This document shows positions 44,901 through 55,080 of a stretch of 64,000 nucleotides of DNA, in pieces. The position numbers were made by a program, and so were the translations under genes. The stretch is from Armigeres subalbatus (Eukaryota > Arthropoda > Insecta > Diptera > Culicidae). Each line of letters begins with the position of its first letter. Position 1 is the stretch's first letter. The stretch covers positions 427,451,781 to 427,515,780 of the forward strand of contig NC_085140.1 of assembly GCF_024139115.2 (NCBI RefSeq). The letters run 5' to 3'. Under the pieces are notes generated by a model. That model was given only the letters and a program-made list of their open reading frames with translations. It was not told where the DNA came from and ran no database searches.

Positions 44901-46500
44901 TGAGCCTCTTGAAGGAGGCTTCCGAGCCTCTTGAAAGGAGGCTTCCAGGCCTCTTGAAAGGAGGCTCTGAGCCTCTTGAAGGAGGCTTCCGGGCCTCTTG
45001 AAAGGAGGCTTGAGCCTCTTGAAAGGAGGCTTCCGTGCCTCTTGAAAGGAGGCTTCCAGGCCTCTTGAAAGGAGGCTTGAGCCTCTTGAAAGGAGGCTTC
45101 TGGGCCTCTTGAAGGAGGCTTCAAGCCTCTTGAAAGGAGGCTTCTGAGCCTCTTGAAAGGAGGCTTCCTGAGCCTCTTGAAAGGAGGCCTCCAGGCCTCT
45201 TGAAGGAGGCTTCCGAGCCTCTTGAAAGGAGGCTTCTGAGGCCTCTTGAGGAGGCTTCCAGGCCTCTTGAGAGGAGGCTTCCAGGCCTCTTGAAAGAGGC
45301 TTCTGAGCCTCTCGAAAGGAGGCTTTCAGGCCTCTCGAAAGGAGGCTTCCAGGCCTCTCGAAAGGAGGCTTCCTGAGGCCTCTTGAAAGGAGGCCTGAGC
45401 CTCTTGAAAGGAGGCTTCCAAGCCTCTTGAAAGGAGGCTTGAGCCTCTTGAAAGGAGGCTCTGAGCCTCTTGAAGGAGGCTTCCGAGCCTCTTGAAAGGA
45501 GGCTTCTGAGCCTCTTGAAAGGAGGCCTGAGCCTCTTGAAAGGAGGCCTGAGCCTCTTGAAAGGAGGCTTCCGAGCCTCTCGAAAGGAGGCCTGAGCCTC
45601 TCGAAGGAGGCCTGAGCCTCTCGAAAGGAGGCTTCCAAGCCTCTTGAAAGGAGGCTTCCAAGCCTCTTGAAAGGAGGCTTCCAAGCCTCTTGAAAGGAGG
45701 CTGAGCCTCTTGAAAGGAGGCTTCCAGGCCTCTTGAAGGAGGCTTCTGAGCCTCTTGAAAGGAGGCCTGAGCCTCTTGAAAGGAGGCCTGAGCCTCTTGA
45801 AAGGAGGCCTGAGCCTCTTGAAAGGAGGCTTCCGGGCCTCTTGAAAGGAGGCTTCTGGGACTCTTGAAAGGGGAGGCTTCCGGGACTCTTGAAAGGAGGC
45901 TTCCGAGCCTCTTGAAAGGAGGCTTCCGAGCCTCTTGAAAGGAGGCTTCCGAGCCTCTTGAAAGGAGGCTTCCGGGCCTCTGGAAAGGAGGCTTCGGGGC
46001 CTCTTGAAAGGAGGCTTCCGGGCCTCTTGAAAGGAGGCTTCTGGGACTCTTGAAAGGGGAGGCTTCCGGGACTCTTGAAAGGAGGCTTCCGAGCCTCTTG
46101 AAAGGAGGCTTCCGGGCCTCTTGAAAGGAGGCTTCCGGGCCTCTTGACAGGAGGCTTCCGGGCCTCTTGAAAGGAGGCTTCCGGGCCCCGTGAAAGGCGG
46201 CTTCAGGGCCTCTTGAAAGGAGGCTTCCGTGCCTCTTGTAAGGAGGCTTCCGGGCCTCTTGAAAGGAGGCTTCCGGGCCTCTTGAAAGGAGGCTTGGGCC
46301 TCTTGAAAGGAGGCTTCCGGGCCTCTTGAAAGGAGGCTTCGGGCCTCTTGAAAGGAGGCTTCGGGCCTCTTGAAAGGAGGCTTCCGGGCCTCTTGAAAGG
46401 AGGCTTCCGGGCCTCTTGAAAGGAGGCTTCCGGGCCTCTTGAAAGGAGGCTTCCGGGCTTCTTGAAAGGAGGCTGCCGGGCCTCATGAAAGGTGGCTGCC
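41913..46500. repeat. GAGGCTTCC satellite, ~200 units of 23 bp (copy B)
   Basis: The unit is GAGGCTTCCGAGCCTC plus TTGAAAG. Each unit holds a perfect 6-bp stem (GAGGCT / AGCCTC) with a TCCG loop. Variants have CAGGCCTC, CGGGCCTC or TGAGCCTC. Higher-order structure is visible: blocks near 42540-42720 and 44160-44370 share the same run of odd units (GGGCCTTTGAAA, GGACCTC, GAACCTCTTGAAAAAAGG), which indicates duplication of a stretch of many units about 1.6 kb apart. The minus strand is open for hundreds of codons (507, 395, 335, 321 aa) only because the unit lacks stops in all three frames. Confidence 0.97.
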
Positions 46501-46633
46501 CGGAGCAGCACAAGTCAGGATTCTACCAAGGAGATTCGAGGATCATTGTACTTGACTTTTTATTTTAACTAACAAAAGGAAAAGGGAAAGGAAAGGAAAA
46601 GGAAAATTTAGATGCGTACAAAAAAGGAATTTA

Positions 46634-46730
46634 TCCTTCGAGCCGGATTTGAACCAGCGACCTATGGATTACTATTTAGCTCTGAGTCACCATCTACAGT
46701 CCACCGCTCTACCAACTGAGCTATCGAAGG
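46634..46730 (-). tRNA. tRNA-Tyr (GTA) with 24-nt intron
   Basis: Intact, 97 bases including a 24-nt intron after the anticodon, and identical to 15946-16042. Box A TAGCTCAGTTGG, box B GGTTCAAATCC, acceptor CCTTCGA/CGAAGG with discriminator A. A T run on the minus strand (A run 46620-46625) can end Pol III transcription. Confidence 0.96.
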
Positions 46731-47241
46731 CACGCAATAAAGGAACTTGATGTTTAATCCAGAGTAAAATAGGCATATTAGAAATGTTTACTCTGCCCAG
46801 CGGCAAAGATGCTGTATTTTTGGCTACTCATTGTTCAGTCTTGAATTTAGTAAAACGTGTATTTCATTTACCCAACTTTTCAACACGGGGATTGTGTCTT
46901 CTTCAGGAACACAATCATTTTTAAAATTTTTAAAGAGATTATTTTTTTTATTTTGTTTACTATTTTTTTTTCATTTGGTATAAGAATTAGTACTATCCAA
47001 CGAATAATATTTAGGTTTTTTTTTATTCGTGGCGGTGGCTCTCTCTCTCTCTTCAAGGATACATAAAAACGGCTAAATTACTTTACTGAATTATTTAACA
47101 TTCCGAACGACTGTCTGAACTTTTTCAAGGAAAATATCAGTTAACGGGACGATATGTCGCGTGATTTTAAAGTTAAGCTGTTTTGATTCTTCCTAAGACT
47201 GAGAAAGCCACATCCACAAATTCACCACATTTCCAGTTGAT
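46731..47241. other. Inter-tRNA spacer (copy B)
   Basis: AT-rich; about 47072-47195 has no counterpart in copy A. A short CT run lies at 47038-47052. No gene is visible. Confidence 0.45.
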
Positions 47242-47410
47242 GACAATTCTCGCTTAACTTTTCAAAAGGACCTAAGTAACTATTTTTTCATGAATTAATT
47301 TGAGTACTGCAATCAAAAGCTTTCATGTTGTTCTGTTGATTGCGCTATTCAAATTAATTCATGAAGAAAATGTTACTTAGGTCCTTTTGAAAAGTTAAGC
47401 GAGAATTGTC
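47242..47410. mobile_element. 169-bp long-TIR hairpin MITE (copy B only)
   Basis: The left arm GACAATTCTCGCTTAACTTT... (47242-47305) and right arm (47348-47410) are inverted copies over about 60 bp with few differences. Copy A lacks it but reads GAGAATTATC at the site, resembling the last bases of the element. Confidence 0.85.
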
Positions 47411-47660
47411 TTATAGACATAATTTTATTAATTTCTTGACTACTTTTATTCAATTTTGTTTTTCATCGTTTTTTTAACAAAAAAATTGGCGCTGCTGTAC
47501 TTTTGCCACAGAATGGGAACGGGAAAATTCATGCGCGAAGTGCATTTTCACTTATAAATTGACTCTATCAAGAAGATGCAAATGCAATTGGTGGTCGTTG
47601 TACTTAACTTATTTATTTTAACGTATGAAAGTAATTTGAAGCTTTCCAAAAAGCCATACA

Positions 47661-47757
47661 TCCTTCGAGCCGGATTTGAACCAGCGACCTATGGATTACT
47701 ATTTGACTCTCAGTCATCATCTACAGTCCACCGCTCTACCAACTGAGCTATCGAAGG
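47661..47757 (-). tRNA. tRNA-Tyr (GTA) with 24-nt intron, second gene
   Basis: Intact 97-base gene. The mature part is identical to the neighbouring tRNA-Tyr, but the intron differs at several positions (ATGATGACTGAGAGTC...). The A run at 47648-47652 serves as a minus-strand terminator. Confidence 0.96.
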
Positions 47758-48159
47758 CATATGAAACATGATATCCAATCCATTATGGACATTGAGAAAA
47801 GTTTAAAAACAAGTTTATGCACTTTCTACTTATTGCGGCTTAATAAGTTTCATTATCTTTGTAGTCAAGAATGTTTAATCCAACAAGAAATTTACATAAT
47901 TTTGCTCAGTTTCGTTTTCTGAATCTTGCGACAAAACCCTTGAAGCCGTCGATTTGTTTTTTATTGATTTTTTTTCGAAATTTATAGAATGTCATCGAAA
48001 AAAATGGTCGAAAACTGGTAAATTTTTAATGTCATTACAAAATTTTAATAAATTTTTGAAAATATTCTACTTTTTAAAATATTTGTTTGATAATATTTTT
48101 AAAATTGTGCAACGGTTTTTTTAGTATATTCTGATCTTTTTTTTTAATTATAGGAATTT
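47758..48159. other. AT-rich spacer (copy B)
   Basis: No gene. It lacks the ~290-base stretch present in copy A at 16862-17150. Confidence 0.4.
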
Positions 48160-48440
48160 CCTCAGCCTTGCGGTAAGAAACGGGGCTACAAAGTAAAGGT
48201 GGCTGAGTTCGATTCTCGGTCCGGTCTAGGAAATTTTCGGGTTAGAATTTTCTTCAACTTCCTTGATCATAAAAGTATCATCGTGTCAGCCTTTTGATAT
48301 ACGAATGCAAAAATGGTAACTTGGCTTAGAAATTAATAACTGTGGATGTGCTGAATGAACAACAAGCTGTGAGACGGCAATGTTCTAGTGAGGGACTTAA
48401 TAATAATAAGAACAATAAGGAAAGTAAGAAGAAAAAGGTG
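48160..48440 (+). mobile_element. tRNA-derived SINE, Feilai-like
   Basis: The head contains box-B-like GAGTTCGATTCTC. It is followed by TCTAGGAAATTTTCGGGTT, ATCATAAAAGTATCATCGTG, GATATACGAATGCAAAAATG, TTAATAACTGTGGATGTGCT and a tail with AATAATAATAAGAA. This order is that of a common Aedes tRNA-related SINE as I remember it. It is complete here, cut in copy A (17409-17550), and its 3' half recurs at 26775-26880. Confidence 0.65.
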
Positions 48441-48779
48441 AAAGGTGTTTTTTATAATTTTTTAGAATATTTTTTGATAGAATAAATAATAAATTCGTTA
48501 CGCTTAACAATTCAATTTTGATTTTTTTTCTTTCAATTTTGATACTTAATTTAACAAACACAATTGGCGAAGTTTAATCCCTATATTTATCAAATATGAT
48601 ATTTCCTATTTTTCAGCTGATTCTTTTTTTATTCTTACTTTCAAAACTCACTTCACAGTTTATATTTTTAAATTATATTCCTCGACTGCATTTTACCCAT
48701 TTTTCTTTCAGACAATATAGATTTCATTTTTCCAAATCAAATTGCCGCTCCTATATAGTATGATCGACAAAATATGCTT

Positions 48780-48861
48780 CGCAGTCGGTAGGATTCGAAC
48801 CTACGCTCCCAGAGGGAATCTGATTTCTAGTCAGACGCCTTAACCGCTCGGCCACGACTGC
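48780..48861 (-). tRNA. tRNA-Ser (AGA)
   Basis: 82 bases. Acceptor GCAGTCG / CGACTGC with discriminator G, anticodon loop CTAGAAA, a long variable arm typical of serine tRNAs, and T arm GTAGGTTCGAATCCTAC. There is no intron. The sequence is the same as the plus-strand gene at 50672-50753. Confidence 0.96.
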
Positions 48862-50535
48862 TTATTGCATTCAATTTAGTTTTCTCCGATCGGCGTCTTT
48901 TATAAAGACAGTGGATGCCCTACATGCGATTGCCAAAGCGAAAGAAGTCTGATTTATTTTGATGGCAGTCGATTTGAAGCAGGTACGTAATAAGCTCGAG
49001 CTTTGAATTCCGCAAAATGTGAAAGGATGGATTGCAACGTGCCCAAAACAGCATTCATCTTTGTACAACACAGTTCCGTGGATGATTGTTACTGCAATAG
49101 AAAAAGGGTTTCCCATTACACATATTTCGAAACCATATCATCGCAGATTAATCTAAATGCACACGGTTCTTGCGACCCTAAAATAATCGTAACAAAACGC
49201 CGATGGTTATCACTGTTTCACAATCTCGAAACTCGTTGTTTGTTGTTGATTTTTTGTTATTTTCTTTGCCTGGGTCAGAGTGTTTTCCACCCTAATCGTC
49301 CATTCGCGGCTGCCGCCGGTCGTCGGTTAATATTCTCTGAAACCACATACCCCCAGCCAAATGAGTCCTTGCGTGATGTATCACGCTACCCTGAGTATAA
49401 CGTTAGCATTTTTTTTGTTATGTCATTTTTAAATTCCATAACTCCAGAGTTTTGCCTTTTTCGTATTTTTTCCAATTGCCTAATTTATTTTTGTGAAAAA
49501 TTTCATTTTCCATTTTTTTTTTATTATTCAAGTGTTTTCATTTCGAAACTTAAAGTTAAAGTTAAGTTTTTTTTTAATTTTATTTTTTTTATATTTCTCT
49601 AGAATTATGTTTTTAAGATCATGTTTTAATTACAATTGAGTATCAATTTTACATTTCTTATTTTCGGATTAAATTTTCAATTTTGTAAACTCCATGTAAG
49701 AATGATCTCAACGCCCATCGGTAAATAATTAGCAAAAACCGTCGTGGCGTGACCGAGTCAACAAGGTCGCTCCGGTGCTCCCTCACCGTTTTTTTCCGTG
49801 CCGACCGAGATTATTTGGTTTTTGGATCATTGCAAAATTAGCCCACTTGAGCGGTGGTCGTACACTTGCGAAGGGGTGTACCAGGCAGGCAAAAACCACC
49901 TCCAGACTAATGCATATTTTTTGCAAAGGTGCTTCACTTCAATATTGATTTTGCGGATTCGTGTACGATGGACCCTCACCTCCCAAATGAGCCGTCGCAA
50001 GGGCGCACAAAAGAAGATTTTCAGTTTAATCAGATTTTCGTTTGCTACTGTGCTCTGCCAACGACCGGTAGTTTTGATATTTGATCGTTGGATTATTATT
50101 TTTTGCTACAAAGCGCATACAACAATTGAAACTTTGTATTTTGAATTATTAAATTTTGTTTTGTCCCCTACCGAGCGGGAGATCTGCGATTCAGACAAGC
50201 GTTCCGAAGGGTAGCGAGCGCGGATTTAGAATTTATAATGCACCATCGCGGCCGTGTACGCTGAAACGCGAGAATCACGGGCACGCGCCGGTGCGTTGTT
50301 TTTTTTTGTCGCGAGAGGGTTAGCTGCTATTAATGCCCTGCTAATATTCAACAGCGTCAGACAGTAACAAACGATGCACCACCGCACCGGGGTATTAGAA
50401 AGAAATTAATCTGTAAATTATGATCGGCCCTAATCCGGAATTATGTGCTTTATCGCCGTAGCACGAGGAGGTCAGGGAAATCGAATCTGTTTAGTTGTGA
50501 TTGCAGTATGCAAATAGCAACCAAAGTGTTGAAAC
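48862..50535. other. Conserved non-coding block (copy B)
   Basis: Counterpart of 17811-19418. The 199-aa frame at 49003-49602 and the 138-aa frame at 49798-50214 are both broken in copy A and ambiguous in composition, so I do not call genes. The pieces at 49735-49860 and 50150-50340 are GC-richer and well conserved between copies. Confidence 0.5.
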
Positions 50536-50671
50536 TAGGCGGGTAATAATTACACATTCGATTAAATATCAGTTTGCAACGGTTAAAGTTAGAGGATTTC
50601 ACAGGCAACGTAATGAGATATGTAAGCTTCTAATTTTATCAAATTTGCGTCTTTCGCCACCTCTTTAACAA

Positions 50672-50753
50672 GCAGTCGTGGCCGAGCGGTTAAGGCGTCT
50701 GACTAGAAATCAGATTCCCTCTGGGAGCGTAGGTTCGAATCCTACCGACTGCG
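50672..50753 (+). tRNA. tRNA-Ser (AGA), opposite strand
   Basis: 82 bases, matching 48780-48861 but on the plus strand, 1.8 kb away. Boxes A and B are intact; TTTTT at 50761-50765 is the Pol III terminator. It lies outside the duplicated segment and 80 bases left of the foldback element. Confidence 0.96.
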
Positions 50754-50833
50754 AGAGGAGTTTTTCTTAGCTTTTTCATATTGACAAGTGCGCATTGAGA
50801 AAATTATATGAAGACACTAAAAATTGCACCATT

Positions 50834-53752
50834 GCACAGTGTGCAAATTCGAGCCAAAAAACGGACGCAATTCAACCACGGTATGTACATATCTGGAGAT
50901 TACCTTAAAAAAATCACAAAAATCTAAAGAATCTGATGGTGCCGACCCCTTTGCCGTTAGAATACTGGAAGTGTCCTATTTTGTCCAATTTCCCCTACGA
51001 ATAGACGATTTTGCTAATGCATATGTTCACATCAATCGAAAAGACAGGGAAAACCTTGACTTGTGTTATGGAAATATCATAATAGGCCTCCCATATATTT
51101 TTGAACATGGATAAGTGTCTCATTTTGTCTAATACCCCCTATAAAATGCTTCAAATGATACTCATTTAAGATTCGAGGAGATCATCAAATGAGTTACTGT
51201 CAGTTACGGAATTCAGGACGATGAAATAGTGTTATCCTCGGACTAATCACTGGGAATATGTTTAGTGTCTGTTTTTGTCTGATGCCCCCTATAATTTAAA
51301 AATATTTTCAAAAGTATAACATCAAATCAATTTTTATTTTAGAAAAATGTACTAAGATCCTTGAAGACTATTGTAGGCATATAAAAAGGCTATTCCTTTT
51401 TTGCAGGGTCCCTTCAGTGTCTCATTTCGTCCAATATCCCTTATACGTTGAACCGTTTTTATTCAATTTATCAGATCACACAAATTGAAAGCTAGAGAAA
51501 ATTTTGTGAAAATCGACGAATTATATGGCCAATGAAATGTGACTTTTCCTAGGGGGTTGAATAGTGTCTGATTTTGCCAAATATCCCCTATGAAATTTTA
51601 AAATCAGATAGAACAAATCAATTAATAACTTTGAAAATTATATTAGCATCCTTGCTTACTTAGTGAACATATTAAAGAGAGTTTTTTTTTTCAGAGTGCA
51701 TCGTCCAGTGTCTCTTTCTGTCTAACACCCCTATACATTGAAATTCTTTTAATGCACAAAAACATCAAATAAGTTCGAGAGAATTTTGTGAATTGTGCTA
51801 ATTTTAGCAAATCACTTGAATAATAAAATAAGGCCTCAGCCTCGGCCTTAGCTAATTAACAGGGAGCTGGCTAATGTCTGATTTAGGTCAATATCCCCTA
51901 AATTTAAATGAAGTTCCAATATATAGTAGAGCAAATCAATAAATAACTGAAAAAACTATATCAAGATCCTTGCATATTATAGTGGACATATTAAAGAAAG
52001 GTTGTTTTTCTTAAGTGCACCGTCCAGTGTCCCATTCCGACAAATATCCTTCTAGGAAATATTTGAATGCATACGAACACACAAATCAAAATAACTAAAG
52101 AATTTTGTGAAAATCAGCGAATCATCTGGACAATAAAATATTCTTCTTCGTGTTTCTGAAGAGAGTTCTGATGAGATATATGAGAGCAATAGAAGGGAAT
52201 AAAATGTGGTTCTTCTCATTAATTTGTTTAGCAGTTTTGTGGCTGGTTTTGTCAAATACTTTTTTTATATTTTAATGTAATAAACTAAACATATCAGATC
52301 ACTATGAATTTGTGTTATTTCCACTTGCTTATTGTAGAATATTTTATTGTCCAGATGATTCGCTGATCTTCACAAAATTCCTTAGTTATTTTAATTTGTG
52401 TGTTCGTATGCATTAAAATATTTCCTAGAAGGATATTTGTCGGAATGGGAAACTGGACGGTGCAATTAGAAAAACGACCTTTCTTTCAATAAGAAAATTA
52501 TTTTGAGCATTTTAGTGGAATGTCTTCACTTGTCATAAGACGAGTTTGTACCTTCCACCACTTGACCACAACCTTTCTTTAATATGTCCGCTATAATATG
52601 CAAGGATCTTGATATAGTTTTTTAAGTTATTTATTGATTTGCTCTACTATATATTGGAACTTCATTTAAATATAGTGGATATTGACCTAAATCAGACATT
52701 ACCCAGCTCCCTGTTAATTAGCTAAGGCCGAGGCTAAGGCCTTATTTTATTATTCAAGTGATTTGCTAAATTAGCACAATTCACAAAATTCTCTCGAACT
52801 TAATTGATGTTTTTGTGCATTAAAAGAATTTCAATGTATAGGGGGTGTTAGACAGAAAGAGACACTGGACGATGCACTCTAAAAAAGAAAAAAAACCTCT
52901 CTTTAATATGTCCACTAAGTAAGCAAGGATGCTAATATAATTTTCAAAGTTATTAATTGATTTGCTCTATCTGATTTTAAAATTTCATTTAACTATAGGG
53001 GATATTTGGCAAAATCAGACACTATTCAACCCCCTAGGAAAAGTCACATTTCATTGGCCATATAATTCGTCGATTTTCACAAAATTTTCTCGAGCTTTCA
53101 ATTTGTGTGTTCTGATAAATTGAATAAAAACGGTTCAACGTATAAGGGATATTGGACAAAATGAGACACTGAAGGGACCCTGCAAAAAAGGAATAGCCTT
53201 TTGATATGCCTACAATAGTCTTCAAGGATCTTAGTACATTTTCCTAAAATGAAAATTGATTTGATGTTATACTTTTGAAAATATTTTTAAATTATAGGGG
53301 GCATCAGACAAAAACAGACACTAAACATATTCCCAGTGATTAGTCCGAGGATAACACTATTTCATCGTCCTGAATTCCGTAACTGACAGTAACTCATTTG
53401 ATGATCTCCTCGAATCTTAAATGAGTATCATCTGAAGCATTTTATAGGGGGTATTAGACAAAATGAGACACTTATCCATGTTCAAAAATATATGGGAGGC
53501 CTATTATGATATTTCCATAACACAAGTCAAGGTTTTCCCTGTCTTTTCTATTGATGTGAACATATGCATTAGCAAAATCGTCTATTCGTAGGGGAAATTG
53601 GACAAAATAGGACACTTCCAGTATTCTAACGGCAAAGGGGTCGGCACCATCAGATTCTTTGGATTTTTGTGATTTTTTTAAGGTAATCTCCAGATATGTA
53701 CATACCGTGGTTGAATTGCGTCCGTTTTTTGGCTCGAATTTGCACACTGTGC
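50834..53752. mobile_element. 2.9-kb foldback element with ~150-bp monomer arms
   Basis: Left arm 50834-52144, spacer 52145-52335, right arm 52336-53752. For the outer ~400 bases paired coordinates sum to a constant (104586), so there are no net indels. A ~106-bp extra piece sits in the right arm at about 52470-52580. Each arm holds about eight copies of a GTGTC(T/C)NATTTTGTC...CCCCTA motif at 50971, 51115, 51265, 51417, 51564, 51709, 51874 and 52027, spaced 144-165 bp. Odd and even monomers differ, which suggests a ~300-bp higher-order unit. The structure is that of foldback (FB-type) elements. The same ~91-aa frame is read outward-in from both arms (50824-51114 plus, 53747-53472 minus); it has no recognised domain. 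The spacer carries no transposase. Confidence 0.9.
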
Positions 53753-54184
53753 ATTGTGTGCATCACCCACCCCCGAGTCTTTCATAAAAACTCGCTCTTC
53801 TCGCGGTTTTTGTAGTACACGCAACTATCGTTCTTTACGTCACTTTATTGAGGGACCCAAGTAGAATATGACGTAATAAAATTGTTGTTTAAATTATTTG
53901 TTTTTACTTAATTTATTGATCTTTGGACCCTTTTCAATAAGATACATAATCAGCGCAATCCAAAGACCACTATTGGATTCCTTTTTATCACATGTTCTAG
54001 GTCTTCAAAGAATTCCTTCCCCTCGGATATGTTACCTTGCCGCGGTGGGTCGGCTTACGCCATTAGCACTGATATGGCAACATATCCTGTCGTGGTGGTA
54101 TCACATGTTGACTATTTTTGTTTGGTGCCGCGTTACATATCTGGCATTGACGCACTAATTTACGGCATTTGCATGTGATCCAAC
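53753..54184. other. Non-coding DNA right of the foldback
   Basis: Mixed sequence with no gene. Near 53775-53815 phrases ACTCGCTCTTCTCGCG faintly resemble the inverse of the bases after tRNA-Ser at 50750-50770, but too weakly to extend the palindrome. Confidence 0.4.
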
Positions 54185-54560
54185 GGATCTCGTGTCTTGG
54201 AGCCTTGAATGGTGGTGCAGTCAAGCAGAGGCCTTTTTCATCAGTGATAATGATGTGAGTTCTCTTCTTTTCGGCAATACTTTTCTGATGCGTTCCCTGT
54301 GACGATGAGTCGTAGCCACGCTTACATTTAGCTAGCTAGGCATTTATTGAAAAACAAAGTATTCAAGACATTCGTAGGGAATCGACTGCTGGATTCACTG
54401 AGTAGAAGTTTTTTCAAAACTGGTGCCAGTTTTATTTTGTTATGCCTCACTTCGAAGAGCAATAATAAAAAATACCACACATTATAATGATGGTATATGA
54501 ACAATCTTATGACGACTTCATTCACGATAATTTTTACTAATAGTAGGGAATACGCGTGAT
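54185..54560. repeat. Dispersed repeat, left copy
   Basis: Direct match to 60165-60470: shared phrases GATGAGTCGTAGCCACGCT, GCCTTTTTCATCA, TGGATTCACTGAGTAGAAG. It is moderately diverged and no frame is conserved. Confidence 0.65.
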
Positions 54561-55066
54561 GAAGCTTTACTTTGCCACCGAAAAGTGAATCCTATAGCTG
54601 ACTCATAACTGATCATTAGTACATGATAGATAATGACAGTTAGTTTGGAAACGATCAAGCTACTTATTAGAACATAATAATAGTAATACCTTGACAAAGG
54701 AATAACAATAAAATAGACTAAATGCACGAACAGTTTCCACTTTTTACAAGACATAACTTACATTGTGTTTGATAGTATTGACACAACTTAGGCAAACAAA
54801 GTAATTCAAGGAACGCATACTTCATACCTTCTGACCATAAAGACAAGAATGACATCGTACAGATCAATCTATACGATTCGGCAATTGAGCTTCCAAAATA
54901 AACGAAAGATTAAAAAAATCTATACCTATGATTAGAAATGAGATAATGGGAGAGAGTATCTATTAGAGTTGTAAATGTAATGTCTTTTGAGCCAGTTCAA
55001 CAGTGTCTTAATGGACGACATGATCCTTGTACGGCTGGAAAACTGCTTCAAAAGTTATTAACTTGT
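54561..55066. other. Non-coding DNA with a short dispersed repeat
   Basis: About 54985-55055 (CAGTTCAACAGTGTCTTAAT, GGACGACATG, GTACGGCTGG) recurs at 58205-58285. No gene is visible. Confidence 0.45.
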
Positions 55067-55080
55067 CATTTTTTATAAAT

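Larger units (their letters stand above)
31440..50535 (+). repeat. Copy B of the ~19-kb direct duplication
   Basis: This is the right-hand copy. It carries the intact TPR gene, intact tRNA-Tyr and tRNA-Ser genes and a longer GAGGCTTCC satellite. It has insertions absent from copy A: a LINE 3' end at 32005-32153, a MITE at 32962-33107, a MITE at 35816-36028, and a long-TIR element at 47242-47410. Homology with copy A ends where copy A reads into the sequence beside the assembly gap (50535 versus 19418). Confidence 0.9.

Noticed and set aside
41913..46500. CRISPR array
   Set aside because: Units are contiguous with no unique spacers, no cas genes are present, and the DNA is clearly eukaryotic.
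41910..46513. Minus-strand frames of 507, 395, 335, 321 and 187 aa
   Set aside because: They are translations of the 23-bp satellite in rotating frames, with only E, A, S, F, Q, K, P, R, G, L residues and no start context or domain.
49003..49602. 199-aa plus-strand frame
   Set aside because: It ends in low-complexity Phe/Lys-rich sequence and is not open in copy A; it looks like chance in AT-rich DNA.
50834..53752. Palindrome as a sequencing hairpin artefact
   Set aside because: The arms differ by substitutions and a ~106-bp indel and are separated by 191 bp of unrelated sequence, unlike a read that folds back on itself.
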